DNA of 64,000 bases from Imperialibacter roseus (GCF_032999765.1 NZ_CP136051.1:744001-808000); one strand, 5' to 3'. Counted from the first letter of the stretch, positions 34,597-43,715 are shown. Notes: a model not told the origin generated them from the sequence alone. A program made the numbers and translations.

Positions 34597-35211
34597 ATGA
34601 AACCATTAGCCTGCTTCCTTTTGATTTTTTTATTTCACACGGTTATTGGCCAGCAGCCCGACGGCGCACTGGAAGCGGTTGCTTCGTGGCAGGCGTTGGA
34701 TAGTAATAGAGTTAAAATTACCACCACCGGTATGTGTATTCTCGGTGGTTGGGCGCTCGGCAATCTTACCGTAAACCCCATATTGCAAGCCAAAGCTGAA
34801 GGCTCCCAAAAGTACTTCTATCAAATGAATTCAATTTGGAATGTCGTTAACCTTGGTCTTGCTGGTGCTTCTTTGTGGCAAAGCATGAGAGGAAATGCCG
34901 GTGCCGCCGACTGGCAAGCAGCTTATAGCGAGCAACATTCAGTTGAGAGAATATTTCTGGTCAATACGGCCCTGGATGTGGCCTATATGTCTGGTGGGCT
35001 TTATATGATAGAGAGATCAAAAAATGCATTGAAGCAGTCCGATAGACTGAATGGCTTCGGCAAGGGAGTGCTTCTTCAGGGTGGTTTTTTGTTTGTTTTT
35101 GATTTGAGTATATACCTGGTTCAGCATAGCGCCCAAAAAGATTGGGCCCGAATTCTACAAAATGTAAACCTCGGGCCCGAAGGAATTGGGATGATTATTC
35201 CGCTGAGGTAA
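34597..35211 (+). CDS. Conserved membrane/exported protein of unknown function
   Basis: The 204-residue protein has a signal peptide (residues 1-18, ending FHTVIGQQ) and three or four further hydrophobic segments (MCILGGWALGNLTVNPIL, VVNLGLAGASLW, TALDVAYMSGGLYMI, VLLQGGFLFVFDLSIYL). The 'GGW.LGN' and 'D..YM..G' patterns occur in a Bacteroidota membrane family (DUF6992-like), a match from memory. No enzymatic motif was seen. It follows the GH3 gene by 54 bp. Confidence 0.7.
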   Translation: MKPLACFLLIFLFHTVIGQQPDGALEAVASWQALDSNRVKITTTGMCILGGWALGNLTVNPILQAKAEGSQKYFYQMNSIWNVVNLGLAGASLWQSMRGNAGAADWQAAYSEQHSVERIFLVNTALDVAYMSGGLYMIERSKNALKQSDRLNGFGKGVLLQGGFLFVFDLSIYLVQHSAQKDWARILQNVNLGPEGIGMIIPLR

Positions 35212-35228
35212 TCATGGGAATTCTTACC

Positions 35229-35606
35229 TCAGCTTTGCTCTTCAGTATCCTTCCGTTCATCATCCCACCTTGTATCACACCAATTCTTCCAGCGGTTTTT
35301 GTACTTTTCTCTCTCTTCTTCCGACATATTTTTCCAGCGGTGTTTCCAGTAGTCGCTCCTGTTATTGCTTTGTTTGTGCCCCTTACCGCCATGAAATCCA
35401 CCAAAGAGAATTTTTGACAGGATAGTAATGGCTATTGCTTGCCAGAATGTGATGGTGCTAATGCCAAACAGAGCTGGAAGGGTATAGTTCCAAAGTGTCA
35501 TGACAACAAAGCCAAACACGAACACGAAAAGCGGCACAAGCACGATGATCAGGCCTATCTTCTTCGCCCAGTGTTTACCACGGTTGAACTTATTTTCAGT
35601 ATACAT
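35229..35606 (-). CDS. Small membrane protein encoded after the ECF sigma factor
   Basis: The 125-residue protein has two hydrophobic segments (IGLIIVLVPLFVFVFGFVVM and ITFWQAIAITILSKILFGG) and a highly charged tail rich in W, R, K and E (WKHRWKNMSEEEREKYKNRW). It begins 12 bp after the sigma factor stop. It may be an unusual partner or anti-sigma-like regulator, but this is only inference from position; no known anti-sigma domain is visible. The charged tail resembles metal-resistance helices in composition. Confidence 0.75.
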   Translation of the reverse strand: MYTENKFNRGKHWAKKIGLIIVLVPLFVFVFGFVVMTLWNYTLPALFGISTITFWQAIAITILSKILFGGFHGGKGHKQSNNRSDYWKHRWKNMSEEEREKYKNRWKNWCDTRWDDERKDTEEQS

Positions 35607-35618
35607 AACTATGTTATT

Positions 35619-36170
35619 TTAATTCATTAATTCATTGTAAAGCGGCAGTAGCTTTTTTCTAAGGTGCTGCACTGCGTATCGTTTCCTTGATATCAAAGTT
35701 TTGATGTTCTCTCCTGTCAGGTCTGACATTTCCTGGAAAGTCATATCTTCTATTTCGTTCCAGATAAAGACTTGCTGCTGATTGACAGGGAGCTCCTCAA
35801 GCGCTGCGAAAAGCTCTTTTCTGAAAATTTCCTTCAGGTTTTCAAGCTCAGGCACATCTTCCTCCGATGGCAAAAGGTCTCTCAGCATGTAATCGCCGTC
35901 GCCATCATCTTCGAAGGCCTGATCATCCAGAAGATCAACCTTCTTCTTTCGGTAGTTGTCGGTAATCTTGTTTCTGGCTACCCGGAATAGCCAGGCATTT
36001 ACCTGCTCTATCGACTCCACATCAACCAGGTTACTGAATTGATACCACACCTCCTGCGTGATATCTTCAGCCTCTTCCAGCGTTCGAACCCTCGATCTGA
36101 TGAAACCAAACAGACGTTTCCCGTATTGCTTTAACGCTTCAGCAATGTTTTGAGATCTTCTTTCGGTCAT
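35619..36170 (-). CDS. ECF-type RNA polymerase sigma factor
   Basis: The protein (183 residues from MTERRSQN at 36170; the frame opens at 36269) has sigma region 2 (LFGFIRSRVRTLEEAEDITQ then VNAWLFRVARNKITD) and region 4 (LPVNQQQVFIWNEIEDMTFQ with HTH GENIKTLISRKRYAV). The acidic linker between them is long. The membrane protein gene at 35229-35606 follows and a repeat-rich surface protein is divergent, so it may control one or both. Confidence 0.92.
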   Translation of the reverse strand: MTERRSQNIAEALKQYGKRLFGFIRSRVRTLEEAEDITQEVWYQFSNLVDVESIEQVNAWLFRVARNKITDNYRKKKVDLLDDQAFEDDGDGDYMLRDLLPSEEDVPELENLKEIFRKELFAALEELPVNQQQVFIWNEIEDMTFQEMSDLTGENIKTLISRKRYAVQHLRKKLLPLYNELMN

Positions 36171-36326
36171 TGTGAGTGAAACAGGTTCGTTCATCAAATA
36201 AGCAGACGAACGCAGGTTTGATTTTACTTTAAAGGTTCTAAAAAAACTTGAGAAATCTATCGTACCCATGCAACCTAACCCAACTGGTGTTCATCTACCA
36301 TTCAATAAAAACTCAAAAAACGGACT

Positions 36327-37391
36327 ATGAAAAAGACTACGATTTCATCACTGGTTGTGCTGGTTCTTTCGGCACAATGCGCCTTTTCTCAGGGCTTTGG
36401 CATCCCCTCAAAGAACGGCGGCATCGGATTTGGCAACCTTCCAAGCTTCACGGGTATCCGATTTAATTTTAAGGACAGCAACCTGGAGAAGGTAAACGGG
36501 ATCAATATTACAGCCTGGGCACCCAAAGACGAAGAACTTCATACTGGTGACGTGAATGGCATCTCTGTTGGCGTCCCTTTGGCATTGGGCTCTGAAAACA
36601 GGAGCGGGATAAGCCTGGGGATATTTGGTGTTGGCGCAAGGAGAAACGTGTCAGGAATCAACATTGCAGGCATTGGCGTTGGAGCTGGCAACAAGTTATC
36701 GGGAATTAATATCGGCGGTGTAGGCTTAGGTGCCGGTGGCGACGTTACCGGGTTCAACCTTGGCCTTGTCGGTGTCGGCGCCGGCGGCGACATCAAAGGC
36801 ATTAATATTGGAGGCGTTGGCATGGGAGCTTCTGGCAACGCTGTCGGCTTTAACTTCGGTGGTATCGGCGTAGGCGCTGGCGAAAGCCTGAAGGGAATTA
36901 ACCTTGCCCTGGTAGGAATGGGTGCTTCTGAAAATGCCATTGGCCTTAATGTAGCAGGAATTGGTATGGGAGCCGGCCAGAAAATGACAGGAGTCAACTT
37001 GGCGCTAGTAGGAATTGGCGCCGGAGAGTCACTTACCGGTATTAACTTTGCTGGTGTAGGCATGGGCTCGAAGAAAATCAGAGGCATCAATGTAGCACTG
37101 GCCATCGGCGGTCAGCAGGTGTCAGGCATCACAGTTGCCCCGATTTTCCTGAAGGTTGAAAATGGATCCGACAGCTCATTGAATGGGATTTCCATCAGCG
37201 CCGTTAATGCCGTACAGGGTACTCAAAATGGCTTGAGTATTGGTATAATCAACACCACTCATCGCCTTCGTGGCATGCAAATAGGTCTCATCAATATTGT
37301 AAAGGACAATCCGAAAGGGCTAAGAGTGTTGCCAATTATTAACGCCCATTTTGGAGGGGGAAAAGGTGATAGAATTGATCAGGACGAATAG
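36327..37391 (+). CDS. Surface protein with 16-residue glycine-rich repeats (LA_2272-like)
   Basis: The 354-residue protein has a Sec signal (residues 1-21, ending AFSQ) and nine full repeats of 16 residues between about 93 and 236, such as SGINIGGVGLGAGGDV, then two shorter ones to about 265. The unit G-[IF]-N-x3-[IV]-G-x-G-A is strongly periodic and suggests a solenoid or repeated hairpin structure. The family is annotated as surface repeats in Leptospira and Bacteroidota and has no known function. It is divergent from the sigma factor gene. Confidence 0.8.
   Translation: MKKTTISSLVVLVLSAQCAFSQGFGIPSKNGGIGFGNLPSFTGIRFNFKDSNLEKVNGINITAWAPKDEELHTGDVNGISVGVPLALGSENRSGISLGIFGVGARRNVSGINIAGIGVGAGNKLSGINIGGVGLGAGGDVTGFNLGLVGVGAGGDIKGINIGGVGMGASGNAVGFNFGGIGVGAGESLKGINLALVGMGASENAIGLNVAGIGMGAGQKMTGVNLALVGIGAGESLTGINFAGVGMGSKKIRGINVALAIGGQQVSGITVAPIFLKVENGSDSSLNGISISAVNAVQGTQNGLSIGIINTTHRLRGMQIGLINIVKDNPKGLRVLPIINAHFGGGKGDRIDQDE
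36603..37121 (+). repeat. Tandem 48-bp coding repeats in the surface-protein gene
   Basis: About ten to eleven units of roughly 48 bp encode the 16-residue repeats. The units differ at many third positions, so they are old and not a simple satellite. They have no spacer structure and are not a CRISPR array. Confidence 0.8.
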
Positions 37392-37414
37392 CACTCACGC
37401 TGAAGCTGGAGGCC

Positions 37415-38476
37415 TTAGTCCCTCAGTATATTGCTCATAAAGCTGCTTTTGAGCAGCAACCAAAGCAACAAGAACGCAATGGCCCATTTCAGGTACACCG
37501 TGTAAAAATCGGTCGTATCCTTGAATTGGGTCGTTTTTATTTCTGCCTTTTCAAACTCATTAATCTCCTGGAACACTCTTTCCAATGCATCGTTGTCGAT
37601 CGCTCTGTAGAACTTACCTTCACCAATTCGGGCAATTTCCCGCAGCGTCGTTTCGTCGAGTGTATTCTCCACAAAGCGGGTCCTGCCGAAGAAGTCGGTA
37701 CCGAAAGGCACACGGCCTTCCTTTCCAATGGCAATGGTGTAAATCTTAATATCATAGGCCCTGGCAAGCTCGGCGGCAGTGATGGGGTCAATATTGCCAG
37801 CGGTATTATCACCGTCGCTCAATAGTATAAGTACCTTCGATTTGGAATCGGACTCACGCATGCGGTTGGTGCCTACTGCCAGAGCGCTGCCAATGGCGGT
37901 TCCCCGGCTTTCAATTAAGTCGAACGTTACAGTGTTGATGTTTGCGTTAAGCAGGTCGTAATCGGTGGTGAGCGGCGACATAGAAAATGCATCACCGGAA
38001 AATACCACCAAACCGATTCTGTCCTGAAACCGGCCGGTGATAAAGTCCCGTGCTACCTGTTTGGCTGCTTCCAGCCTGTTGGGCTCAAAATCCTGAATTT
38101 GCATGGATTCTGAAATATCAATCACCAGCATGATATCGATGCCTTCCGTCCATTGCTCCACTTTTTCATTCGTCTTCTGCGGCCTGGCCAGGGCGATGAT
38201 GAGCAGCAAAAACGTAAAAAACAGTACCAAACCGGGTAAGAACCTCAGCACGCTAAGTGGATCAGACCTTAGGTCGGTTTTGGTAAGGGCAATGTCCAGC
38301 TTCTGTTGCCTTTTGAACGTTAACAGCCATTTCAAAAGGAAAAGTAGGGGCACGGCAGGTAGCAGATAAAGCACAACCGGAAAGGCCCAGTCAAAATTTT
38401 CAAATGTTGAGGGCGCAAACCATTTCAAAAAGAACCACGGAGTTTCCTCTGCCATTTTTATAGCTGCCTCATCCAT
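37415..38476 (-). CDS. batA: VWA domain membrane protein, BatA-like
   Basis: The 353-residue protein has N-terminal hydrophobic segments (about 28-50 and 80-100), a von Willebrand A domain and a C-terminal membrane helix. The metal-ion site is complete: DISES (DxSxS) at the first strand, T in the GTAIGSALA region and SDGDN. The VWA tail shows IGEGKFYRA. Bat proteins relate to stress tolerance in Bacteroidota, but the mechanism is unknown. It overlaps the upstream gene by 8 bp. No batB, batC or batD follows. Confidence 0.88.
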   Translation of the reverse strand: MDEAAIKMAEETPWFFLKWFAPSTFENFDWAFPVVLYLLPAVPLLFLLKWLLTFKRQQKLDIALTKTDLRSDPLSVLRFLPGLVLFFTFLLLIIALARPQKTNEKVEQWTEGIDIMLVIDISESMQIQDFEPNRLEAAKQVARDFITGRFQDRIGLVVFSGDAFSMSPLTTDYDLLNANINTVTFDLIESRGTAIGSALAVGTNRMRESDSKSKVLILLSDGDNTAGNIDPITAAELARAYDIKIYTIAIGKEGRVPFGTDFFGRTRFVENTLDETTLREIARIGEGKFYRAIDNDALERVFQEINEFEKAEIKTTQFKDTTDFYTVYLKWAIAFLLLWLLLKSSFMSNILRD

Positions 38477-39362
38477 TTTTCACCTCCTCTACCTTCTTTT
38501 TGTATTTATCCAGACAAATGTCTTCTAATACCTCGAATTGCTTGAACAATTCTTTGTCGATTATTCGGCCGTAAATGCTTCTGTCGATACTTTTCAATGC
38601 TGTCTGAAGCTGTGCATTCTCTTCGCCTTTCAGTATCTCTTTTGTGGTCAGTTTGGTGTAGGGAATCTTTTCAAGCGATTCCAGATACGTCTTCCACAGT
38701 ATAAGGGTTATTTCGGCATCCCTGATATCGCTTTCGATGCGAATCGCTCTCAACTGCTCAGTATAGCTATTGGAGAACTTCTCATATTTCTTGCGCATCC
38801 GGTACAGGGTGATCTTTTTCCTCACCGTTTTTCCAAAAACAAGGAAAAGAGTGATAGCAATGATGAGAAAGAGAATCCCACCAATAACGAGGTAGGGATA
38901 GTTGAAAGCGAAATCCAGCGGACTGTAGCCCACAGTTTCTTTTAATTTGGCATCCTGTGGAATTTCGTCCAGCAAACCATCAATAAACAGTGAATCGACA
39001 TTCGACATCACCTTCAGGCTGTCTTTTTCTCTTAAGCGAAACACCGGTAGCTGAAGGCTTTGGTAGGGCTCCAGCTCAAAAGTGGAAAGCTCATAAATGA
39101 CGCTATCCACCACTGAACCATCCCTCAGTTTGGAAGGAAAAAACGTTTGTTTGTTGAATTCGAACGGAGTAAAACGATGCGTAGAATCGGGAAAAAGCAC
39201 TTTGATGCTGCCGGGATACTCCGCTACAAGCACATAGCTGGCAGGGCTACCCAGCTTCACGCTGTCTTCCAGAAAATATCCCTTAACATTCACCGACTGG
39301 CTATGCAATGCGCCCCAACTGAGCAGCCATGCAGCCATGAAACAAACCGTTGTTTTACCCAC
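38469..39362 (-). CDS. Bat-cluster exported membrane protein (DUF4381-like)
   Basis: The 297-residue protein has a signal peptide (residues 1-21), a periplasmic beta domain (to about 150), one membrane helix (YLVIGGILFLIIAITLFLVF) and a cytoplasmic helical tail that includes ITLILWKTYLESLEKIPYTK. The layout matches the small BatD/DUF4381-type protein often placed between the DUF58 and batA genes. The function is unknown. It overlaps both neighbours by 8 bp, so the three genes form one transcript. Confidence 0.78.
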   Translation of the reverse strand: MGKTTVCFMAAWLLSWGALHSQSVNVKGYFLEDSVKLGSPASYVLVAEYPGSIKVLFPDSTHRFTPFEFNKQTFFPSKLRDGSVVDSVIYELSTFELEPYQSLQLPVFRLREKDSLKVMSNVDSLFIDGLLDEIPQDAKLKETVGYSPLDFAFNYPYLVIGGILFLIIAITLFLVFGKTVRKKITLYRMRKKYEKFSNSYTEQLRAIRIESDIRDAEITLILWKTYLESLEKIPYTKLTTKEILKGEENAQLQTALKSIDRSIYGRIIDKELFKQFEVLEDICLDKYKKKVEEVKNG

Positions 39363-40236
39363 TTTTCCTGACTTTATTTCTCACTCTAAACAAACGGATC
39401 AATTTTGGCACGTATTCTTCTTCGGTACTTATAGAAAGGTAGTTGGCCTGATTCTTCTTGCACAACTTCTCAAGATCATACTGATTTCCCTGATAGATGG
39501 TTTCCACTTTTTTACGAAAGGCAGGGGCGGAAGTGTTCACCCAAATCGTTTTTTTGCTTTCCTTGTCATACAATGGCACTATACCCAATCTTGGGAAATG
39601 TGTTTCTCTCCTGTCGCTCAGGTGGATCACCACAAGGTCGTGTTTTTTTGCTAAAGCCTTAATGCCCTGTTGATAGTCATCGTCTACAAAATCGGAAATC
39701 ATAATGATCACGCTTTTGCGATGGATCATGTTCATGGCGCTTCTTATGCCCAGGTTTAGATTAGTACCTGTTGACGATGGTTTCAGATTAAACAAGCTAT
39801 CTATAATTTGATAGGCGTGTCTCAGCCCTTTGGCCGGCTTGATGTATTTTTCTTTCTTGTCAGAATAGCACAGCACACCAACCTGGCTGCCCTCCTTAAT
39901 GGCTGAAAGCGCCAAAAGCCCACAGAGCTCTTTTCCAATATCTATTTTCTGCTGCCCGTCGGCTCCAATTTCCTGCGAGGCACTTACGTCAAGAATGAAG
40001 AAGACCGTCTGCTCCTTTTCCTCCTTGAACGTTTTCACAAAGGTGCCGTGCCCTTTGGCGGTCACATTCCAGTCTATGGTTCTGATATCATCTCCGTACT
40101 GGTATTGACGCACGTCGTCAAACTCCAGACCGGAGCCTTTAAAGATCGAATGAAAATCTCCCTGCATTTGTGAGGTGATTGCCTTCCTGATCTCAATCTC
40201 ATATCTTCGCAGCTTCTTGAGGAAATCCTTCATCAC
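39355..40236 (-). CDS. DUF58 domain protein of the Bat cluster
   Basis: The 293-residue soluble protein shows the DUF58 core motif YGDDIRTIDWNVTAKGHG followed by a VWA-like fold with FFILDVSAS and a late VIIMISDFVDDD strand. The usual N-terminal stretch, GDFHSIFKGSGLEFDDVRQY, is also present. DUF58 proteins are typically paired with a MoxR ATPase that would act on them; none is adjacent here. The gene is first in the leftward three-gene cluster and is divergent from the DUF4296 gene. Confidence 0.9.
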   Translation of the reverse strand: MMKDFLKKLRRYEIEIRKAITSQMQGDFHSIFKGSGLEFDDVRQYQYGDDIRTIDWNVTAKGHGTFVKTFKEEKEQTVFFILDVSASQEIGADGQQKIDIGKELCGLLALSAIKEGSQVGVLCYSDKKEKYIKPAKGLRHAYQIIDSLFNLKPSSTGTNLNLGIRSAMNMIHRKSVIIMISDFVDDDYQQGIKALAKKHDLVVIHLSDRRETHFPRLGIVPLYDKESKKTIWVNTSAPAFRKKVETIYQGNQYDLEKLCKKNQANYLSISTEEEYVPKLIRLFRVRNKVRKSG

Positions 40237-40284
40237 TCTTGGTTTGGGGTTTAAAGTTAGAATTTATTTAGCTAAATTTTGTCG

Positions 40285-40662
40285 GTGAAAAATGTTTTTT
40301 GGAGCCTTGGTGGCCTTTTCTTGATATCCCTCTTTGGATGTAGCAACAAAGAAGAAATTCCTGCTGGTATCGTTGCGCCTCAACGAATGATCAGCATCCT
40401 TACCGATATACATCAGTTGGAAACAGAGGTAGCCTCACTAAAGTTAACCTACGACTCCTCTACAGCTCTTTACAAGCAGCAGCAGCAACTTTTGTTTGAT
40501 AAGCACAACGTGTCGGATTCGGTTTATACACATAGCTTTGAGTATTACCTTGAGCATGTGGAAATGCTGGATAAAATTTATGCGGCTGTAGTGGATAGTC
40601 TCTCAGTGAGACGCAACATGGGTCCTCGAAAAGAGCCTGAAGAATCAGGGGAGTCGCTATGA
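40285..40662 (+). CDS. DUF4296 lipoprotein
   Basis: The protein (125 residues) has a lipoprotein signal, GLFLISLFGC, and a helical domain typical of DUF4296 (MISILTDIHQLETEV, DSSTALYKQQQQLLFDKHNV, HSFEYYLEHVEMLDKIY). The function is unknown. No ATG exists near the start, so GTG 40285 (VKNVFWSL) is preferred over TTG 40279. It overlaps mutS2 by ATGA. Pairing of a DUF4296 lipoprotein with a following housekeeping gene is common in Bacteroidota. Confidence 0.85.
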   Translation: MKNVFWSLGGLFLISLFGCSNKEEIPAGIVAPQRMISILTDIHQLETEVASLKLTYDSSTALYKQQQQLLFDKHNVSDSVYTHSFEYYLEHVEMLDKIYAAVVDSLSVRRNMGPRKEPEESGESL

Positions 40663-43058
40663 GGGTTTTTCCTGATACCTTCGAGGCCAAAACCGGCTTC
40701 GATAAAATCCGTGAAATGGTGGCCGCCAAATGCCTTAGCAGCCTCGGCACAAGGCATGTGGAGAAGATGAAGCCTTCAGACGACTTGAAGTACCTGAAAA
40801 GGCTTTTGATTCAAACTGAGGAGCTTAGACGGTTATTTGCGGCAGGTAACAGACTGCCCGACGCCAACTACATTGATCCGGCGGAACAGCTTGCCAAAAT
40901 GAAGGTTAGCGGTACTTACCTGGAGGAAGAAGAAGCCTACGACCTTAAACGGTCACTCAGCACCATTATTCAACTTCAGTCTGTGCTGACAAAACATGCC
41001 GAAGAGTGCCCGACGCTGCACGGGTTATCAGGGATGGTAGATCTTCCCACCGATATTATTAAATGGTTTGAGGCTATTATTGATGACACAGGAAAGCTGA
41101 GAGCCAACGCCTCCAAAGAGCTTATGCAAATAAGGGCCTCAATGGTCAGCGAGCATTCCTCGCTGAGGAGGGTAATGGATCACATAAGCAAAGACGCACA
41201 AAAACAGGGGTGGTCGCCCGACGATGGTTCCATTGCCGTAAGGGGCGGGCGTTTGGTTATTCCGGTGCTGGCAGAACACAAGCGCAAGCTGAAAGGATTT
41301 ATTCATGATGAGTCAGCAACAGGACAAACTGTGTTTATGGAGCCGGCCGAGGCCCTGGAGATCAACAACCGTATAAGGGAGCTGGAGCTGGAAGAAAGAA
41401 GGGAAATCATCCGAATTCTTAGAAATTTCACTGATCAATTAAGGCCTCATATTCCTGCGCTGGAAAAAGCTTACCATTTTCTTGGTGCGATTGACTTTAT
41501 ACGGGCGAAGGCTTTGCTTGCCATCGAAATCAATGGCTTGCTGCCTGTCATAGACGAAAATCCGGTCATTGTTTGGCACAAGGCGGTTCATCCTCTTCTT
41601 TATCTTTTGCACAAAAAGGCCCAAAAGCCTATTGTTCCTCTGGATATTGAGCTTGATGCAGAAAGGCGCATTCTGATTATTTCGGGGCCAAATGCCGGCG
41701 GCAAGTCGGTGTGCCTGAAAACCGTCGTCTTATTGCAATACATGCTACAGTGCGGTCTCTTGGTACCCGTTAGAGACGACTCGGTCATGGGGGTTTTCAA
41801 TAAGATCTTCATCGATATGGGCGATGAACAGTCGCTGGAAAATGACCTAAGTACCTACAGTTCTCACCTCACTTCGATGCGTTTTTTCCTCGAAAATGCA
41901 GGAGGGAAGACATTGTTTCTGATTGATGAGTTTGGCGCTGGCACCGAGCCGCAGTTTGGTGGAGCTATTGCGGAGGGCGTGCTGGAGCAATTGTACAAAA
42001 AGCAATCCTTTGGAGTGATTACTACGCATTATGGCAATCTGAAGAGTATGGCTGAGAAGAATGCAGGCATCATCAACGGGGCTATGAGATACGATGTAAA
42101 TCAGTTGAAGCCTTTGTATGAACTGGAAGTGGGACGACCAGGGAGCTCTTTCGCCTTGGAAATGGCCGCAAATATTGGGCTGTCAAATGCGGTGATCGAA
42201 AGGGCGAAAGGCCTTGTTGGGCATTCGCAGGTGAAGTTTGAAACGCTCATCAACGAGTTGGAAGCCGCTAAAAATGATTTTCAAACCAGGTACGAGAGTG
42301 TTAACCGAAAGGACACTGAGCTTGAAAAAATACTCAAAGACTACCAGGACCTGAAAGCTCATTTGGATGCAGAAAAGAGCAAGATTATTAAGGAAGCCAA
42401 GCAGGAAGCCAAGCGAATTGTACTCGACGCCAATAAAGCGGTAGAAAATACTATCAGGGAGATAAAAGAAAACAAGGCCGAAAAGGAAAAGACAAAAGAA
42501 GTGCGCCAAAAGCTCACAGATATACAAGTTTCGCTGACTGAGGAAGTGGAGGAGAAAAAGCCTGTATGGACAACTGTGGCTGGCGAGATAAAAGTAGGCG
42601 ACAAGGTCAGGATGGCCGGGCAGGAGTCGGCTGGTGAAGTGGTCTCCATTCGGGGAAAGAAAGCAGAAGTGCTCATGGGAGAGCTAAAATCTCACATTGC
42701 ACTCAACCGTCTTGAAAAAGTAAAATCGTCGTCCCAGGGGAAAAAGAGCTTGAAGCGGGAGAGCGTAGGTGGCGTCTTTAAGGGGATCGACATGAACCAA
42801 AGAAGGGCCGACTTTTCCCCCAATCTTGACCTCAGAGGAAAGAGAGCCGAAGAAGCTATTCAGTTAGTTGACGATTTTATAGATAGTTCAGTGCTTTTCA
42901 GCATGCACGAGGTGAGGATCGTACATGGCAAGGGCGACGGCATTCTCAGAGAAGTGATCAGGCGCTACCTGAGTGGCAATAAGTTCATTGAGCGGATGGC
43001 CGACGAACATGTGGAGAGAGGCGGTAGTGGGGTCACAGTCATCAGCTTCAGACAATAA
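40659..43058 (+). CDS. mutS2: Endonuclease MutS2
   Basis: The 799-residue protein has the MutS2 layout: N-terminal core and clamp domains, an ATPase with Walker A SGPNAGGKS (K349), Walker B LFLIDEFGAGTEP, a long coiled coil (about 510-640), a KOW-like segment and a C-terminal Smr domain with LDLRG and HGKGDG. MutS2 acts on recombination intermediates and on stalled ribosomes in some bacteria. It overlaps the DUF4296 gene by ATGA and is followed by a terminator. Confidence 0.95.
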   Translation: MRVFPDTFEAKTGFDKIREMVAAKCLSSLGTRHVEKMKPSDDLKYLKRLLIQTEELRRLFAAGNRLPDANYIDPAEQLAKMKVSGTYLEEEEAYDLKRSLSTIIQLQSVLTKHAEECPTLHGLSGMVDLPTDIIKWFEAIIDDTGKLRANASKELMQIRASMVSEHSSLRRVMDHISKDAQKQGWSPDDGSIAVRGGRLVIPVLAEHKRKLKGFIHDESATGQTVFMEPAEALEINNRIRELELEERREIIRILRNFTDQLRPHIPALEKAYHFLGAIDFIRAKALLAIEINGLLPVIDENPVIVWHKAVHPLLYLLHKKAQKPIVPLDIELDAERRILIISGPNAGGKSVCLKTVVLLQYMLQCGLLVPVRDDSVMGVFNKIFIDMGDEQSLENDLSTYSSHLTSMRFFLENAGGKTLFLIDEFGAGTEPQFGGAIAEGVLEQLYKKQSFGVITTHYGNLKSMAEKNAGIINGAMRYDVNQLKPLYELEVGRPGSSFALEMAANIGLSNAVIERAKGLVGHSQVKFETLINELEAAKNDFQTRYESVNRKDTELEKILKDYQDLKAHLDAEKSKIIKEAKQEAKRIVLDANKAVENTIREIKENKAEKEKTKEVRQKLTDIQVSLTEEVEEKKPVWTTVAGEIKVGDKVRMAGQESAGEVVSIRGKKAEVLMGELKSHIALNRLEKVKSSSQGKKSLKRESVGGVFKGIDMNQRRADFSPNLDLRGKRAEEAIQLVDDFIDSSVLFSMHEVRIVHGKGDGILREVIRRYLSGNKFIERMADEHVERGGSGVTVISFRQ

Positions 43059-43083
43059 AAAAAGGCCCGTTCAGGGCCTTTGT
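43059..43083. terminator. Terminator after mutS2
   Basis: AAAGGCCC at 43061-43068 pairs with GGGCCTTT at 43074-43081 around a 5-nt loop. A-runs before it and T residues after it allow action in both directions, so it probably also ends the convergent lipoprotein gene. Confidence 0.75.
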
Positions 43084-43106
43084 ATTAGTTGTATCTGAGA
43101 TCGATA

Positions 43107-43610
43107 TTAGTTAGGGAATTCAAACACCCAGGTACCGGCTACACCTTGCATACGGCCTGCACCAGTATCTTCGATAGTGAATGTCAGACTAAGCTTGGTA
43201 GACGTTACCGAAGCAGCCATAGTGACACCATCGCTTCTCACAATTTTGCTAATGTCTTTCTCTCCGGCTGTTGCGCCGTCACCAAATGACCAGGTACCGC
43301 TTGCTGGCCAAACTACGTCAACATTGGGTACTTCTGAGGTTGCTGGTTGCCCAGTAGCAGTGTAGCTCCCACTGTTGCCAGAACCGGTAAACTTCAGCTT
43401 GAAGTTGTCCCACTCGGTGGCTGCTACACCATCTTGCTTGACCGCCCCGGCCGCTACTGTCCATTCTGTTCCTCCGTTGAGGAGCAGTGCGAGACGCTCG
43501 GCTACGGGATCCGGCTCTGTTGTTCCCGGGTCGTCCTTGCCTCCGCAACTGATAAAAATAATCAATGCGAAAATTGTTGTTGCTGTGAATAGATTAGATA
43601 GTTTGTTCAT
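43107..43610 (-). CDS. Lipoprotein of unknown function
   Basis: The 167-residue protein has a lipoprotein signal (IFALIIFISC, Cys near residue 22) and a spacer rich in D, P, T and E (GGKDDPGTTEPDP). A beta-rich domain follows, with GTEWTVAAGAV, DNFKLKFTGSG, GTWSFGDGA, TKLSLTFTIED and GTWVFEF. This is the general look of small Bacteroidota surface lipoproteins, but no family is recognised. It is a single gene convergent with mutS2. Confidence 0.75.
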   Translation of the reverse strand: MNKLSNLFTATTIFALIIFISCGGKDDPGTTEPDPVAERLALLLNGGTEWTVAAGAVKQDGVAATEWDNFKLKFTGSGNSGSYTATGQPATSEVPNVDVVWPASGTWSFGDGATAGEKDISKIVRSDGVTMAASVTSTKLSLTFTIEDTGAGRMQGVAGTWVFEFPN

Positions 43611-43715
43611 GTGGATTTAGTTATAACTAAAAATTAACCTTTTTCAAAAATAGCAGAAATTGAAAATTATACCTAATTACGCTTTAAAAAATTCAAATAG
43701 GAATAATCCAATGTT

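Noticed and set aside
36269-36290. CAACCTAACC tract in the leader of the repeat surface protein
   Set aside because: It matches only about 10 bases of the 26-bp element and has no following hairpin; AT/AC-rich leaders of this kind are common.
36539-37105. 188-codon minus-strand frame rich in P, A and T
   Set aside because: It is antisense to the 48-bp repeats; its periodic composition simply mirrors the repeat.
36603-37121. Possible CRISPR-like repeat array
   Set aside because: Units are contiguous coding repeats without unique spacers, and no cas genes are present.
43082-43120. TATTAGTTG tract near the mutS2 terminator, similar to part of the 26-bp element
   Set aside because: Only 9-10 bases match and the tract is on the other side of its hairpin, so it is not a third copy.
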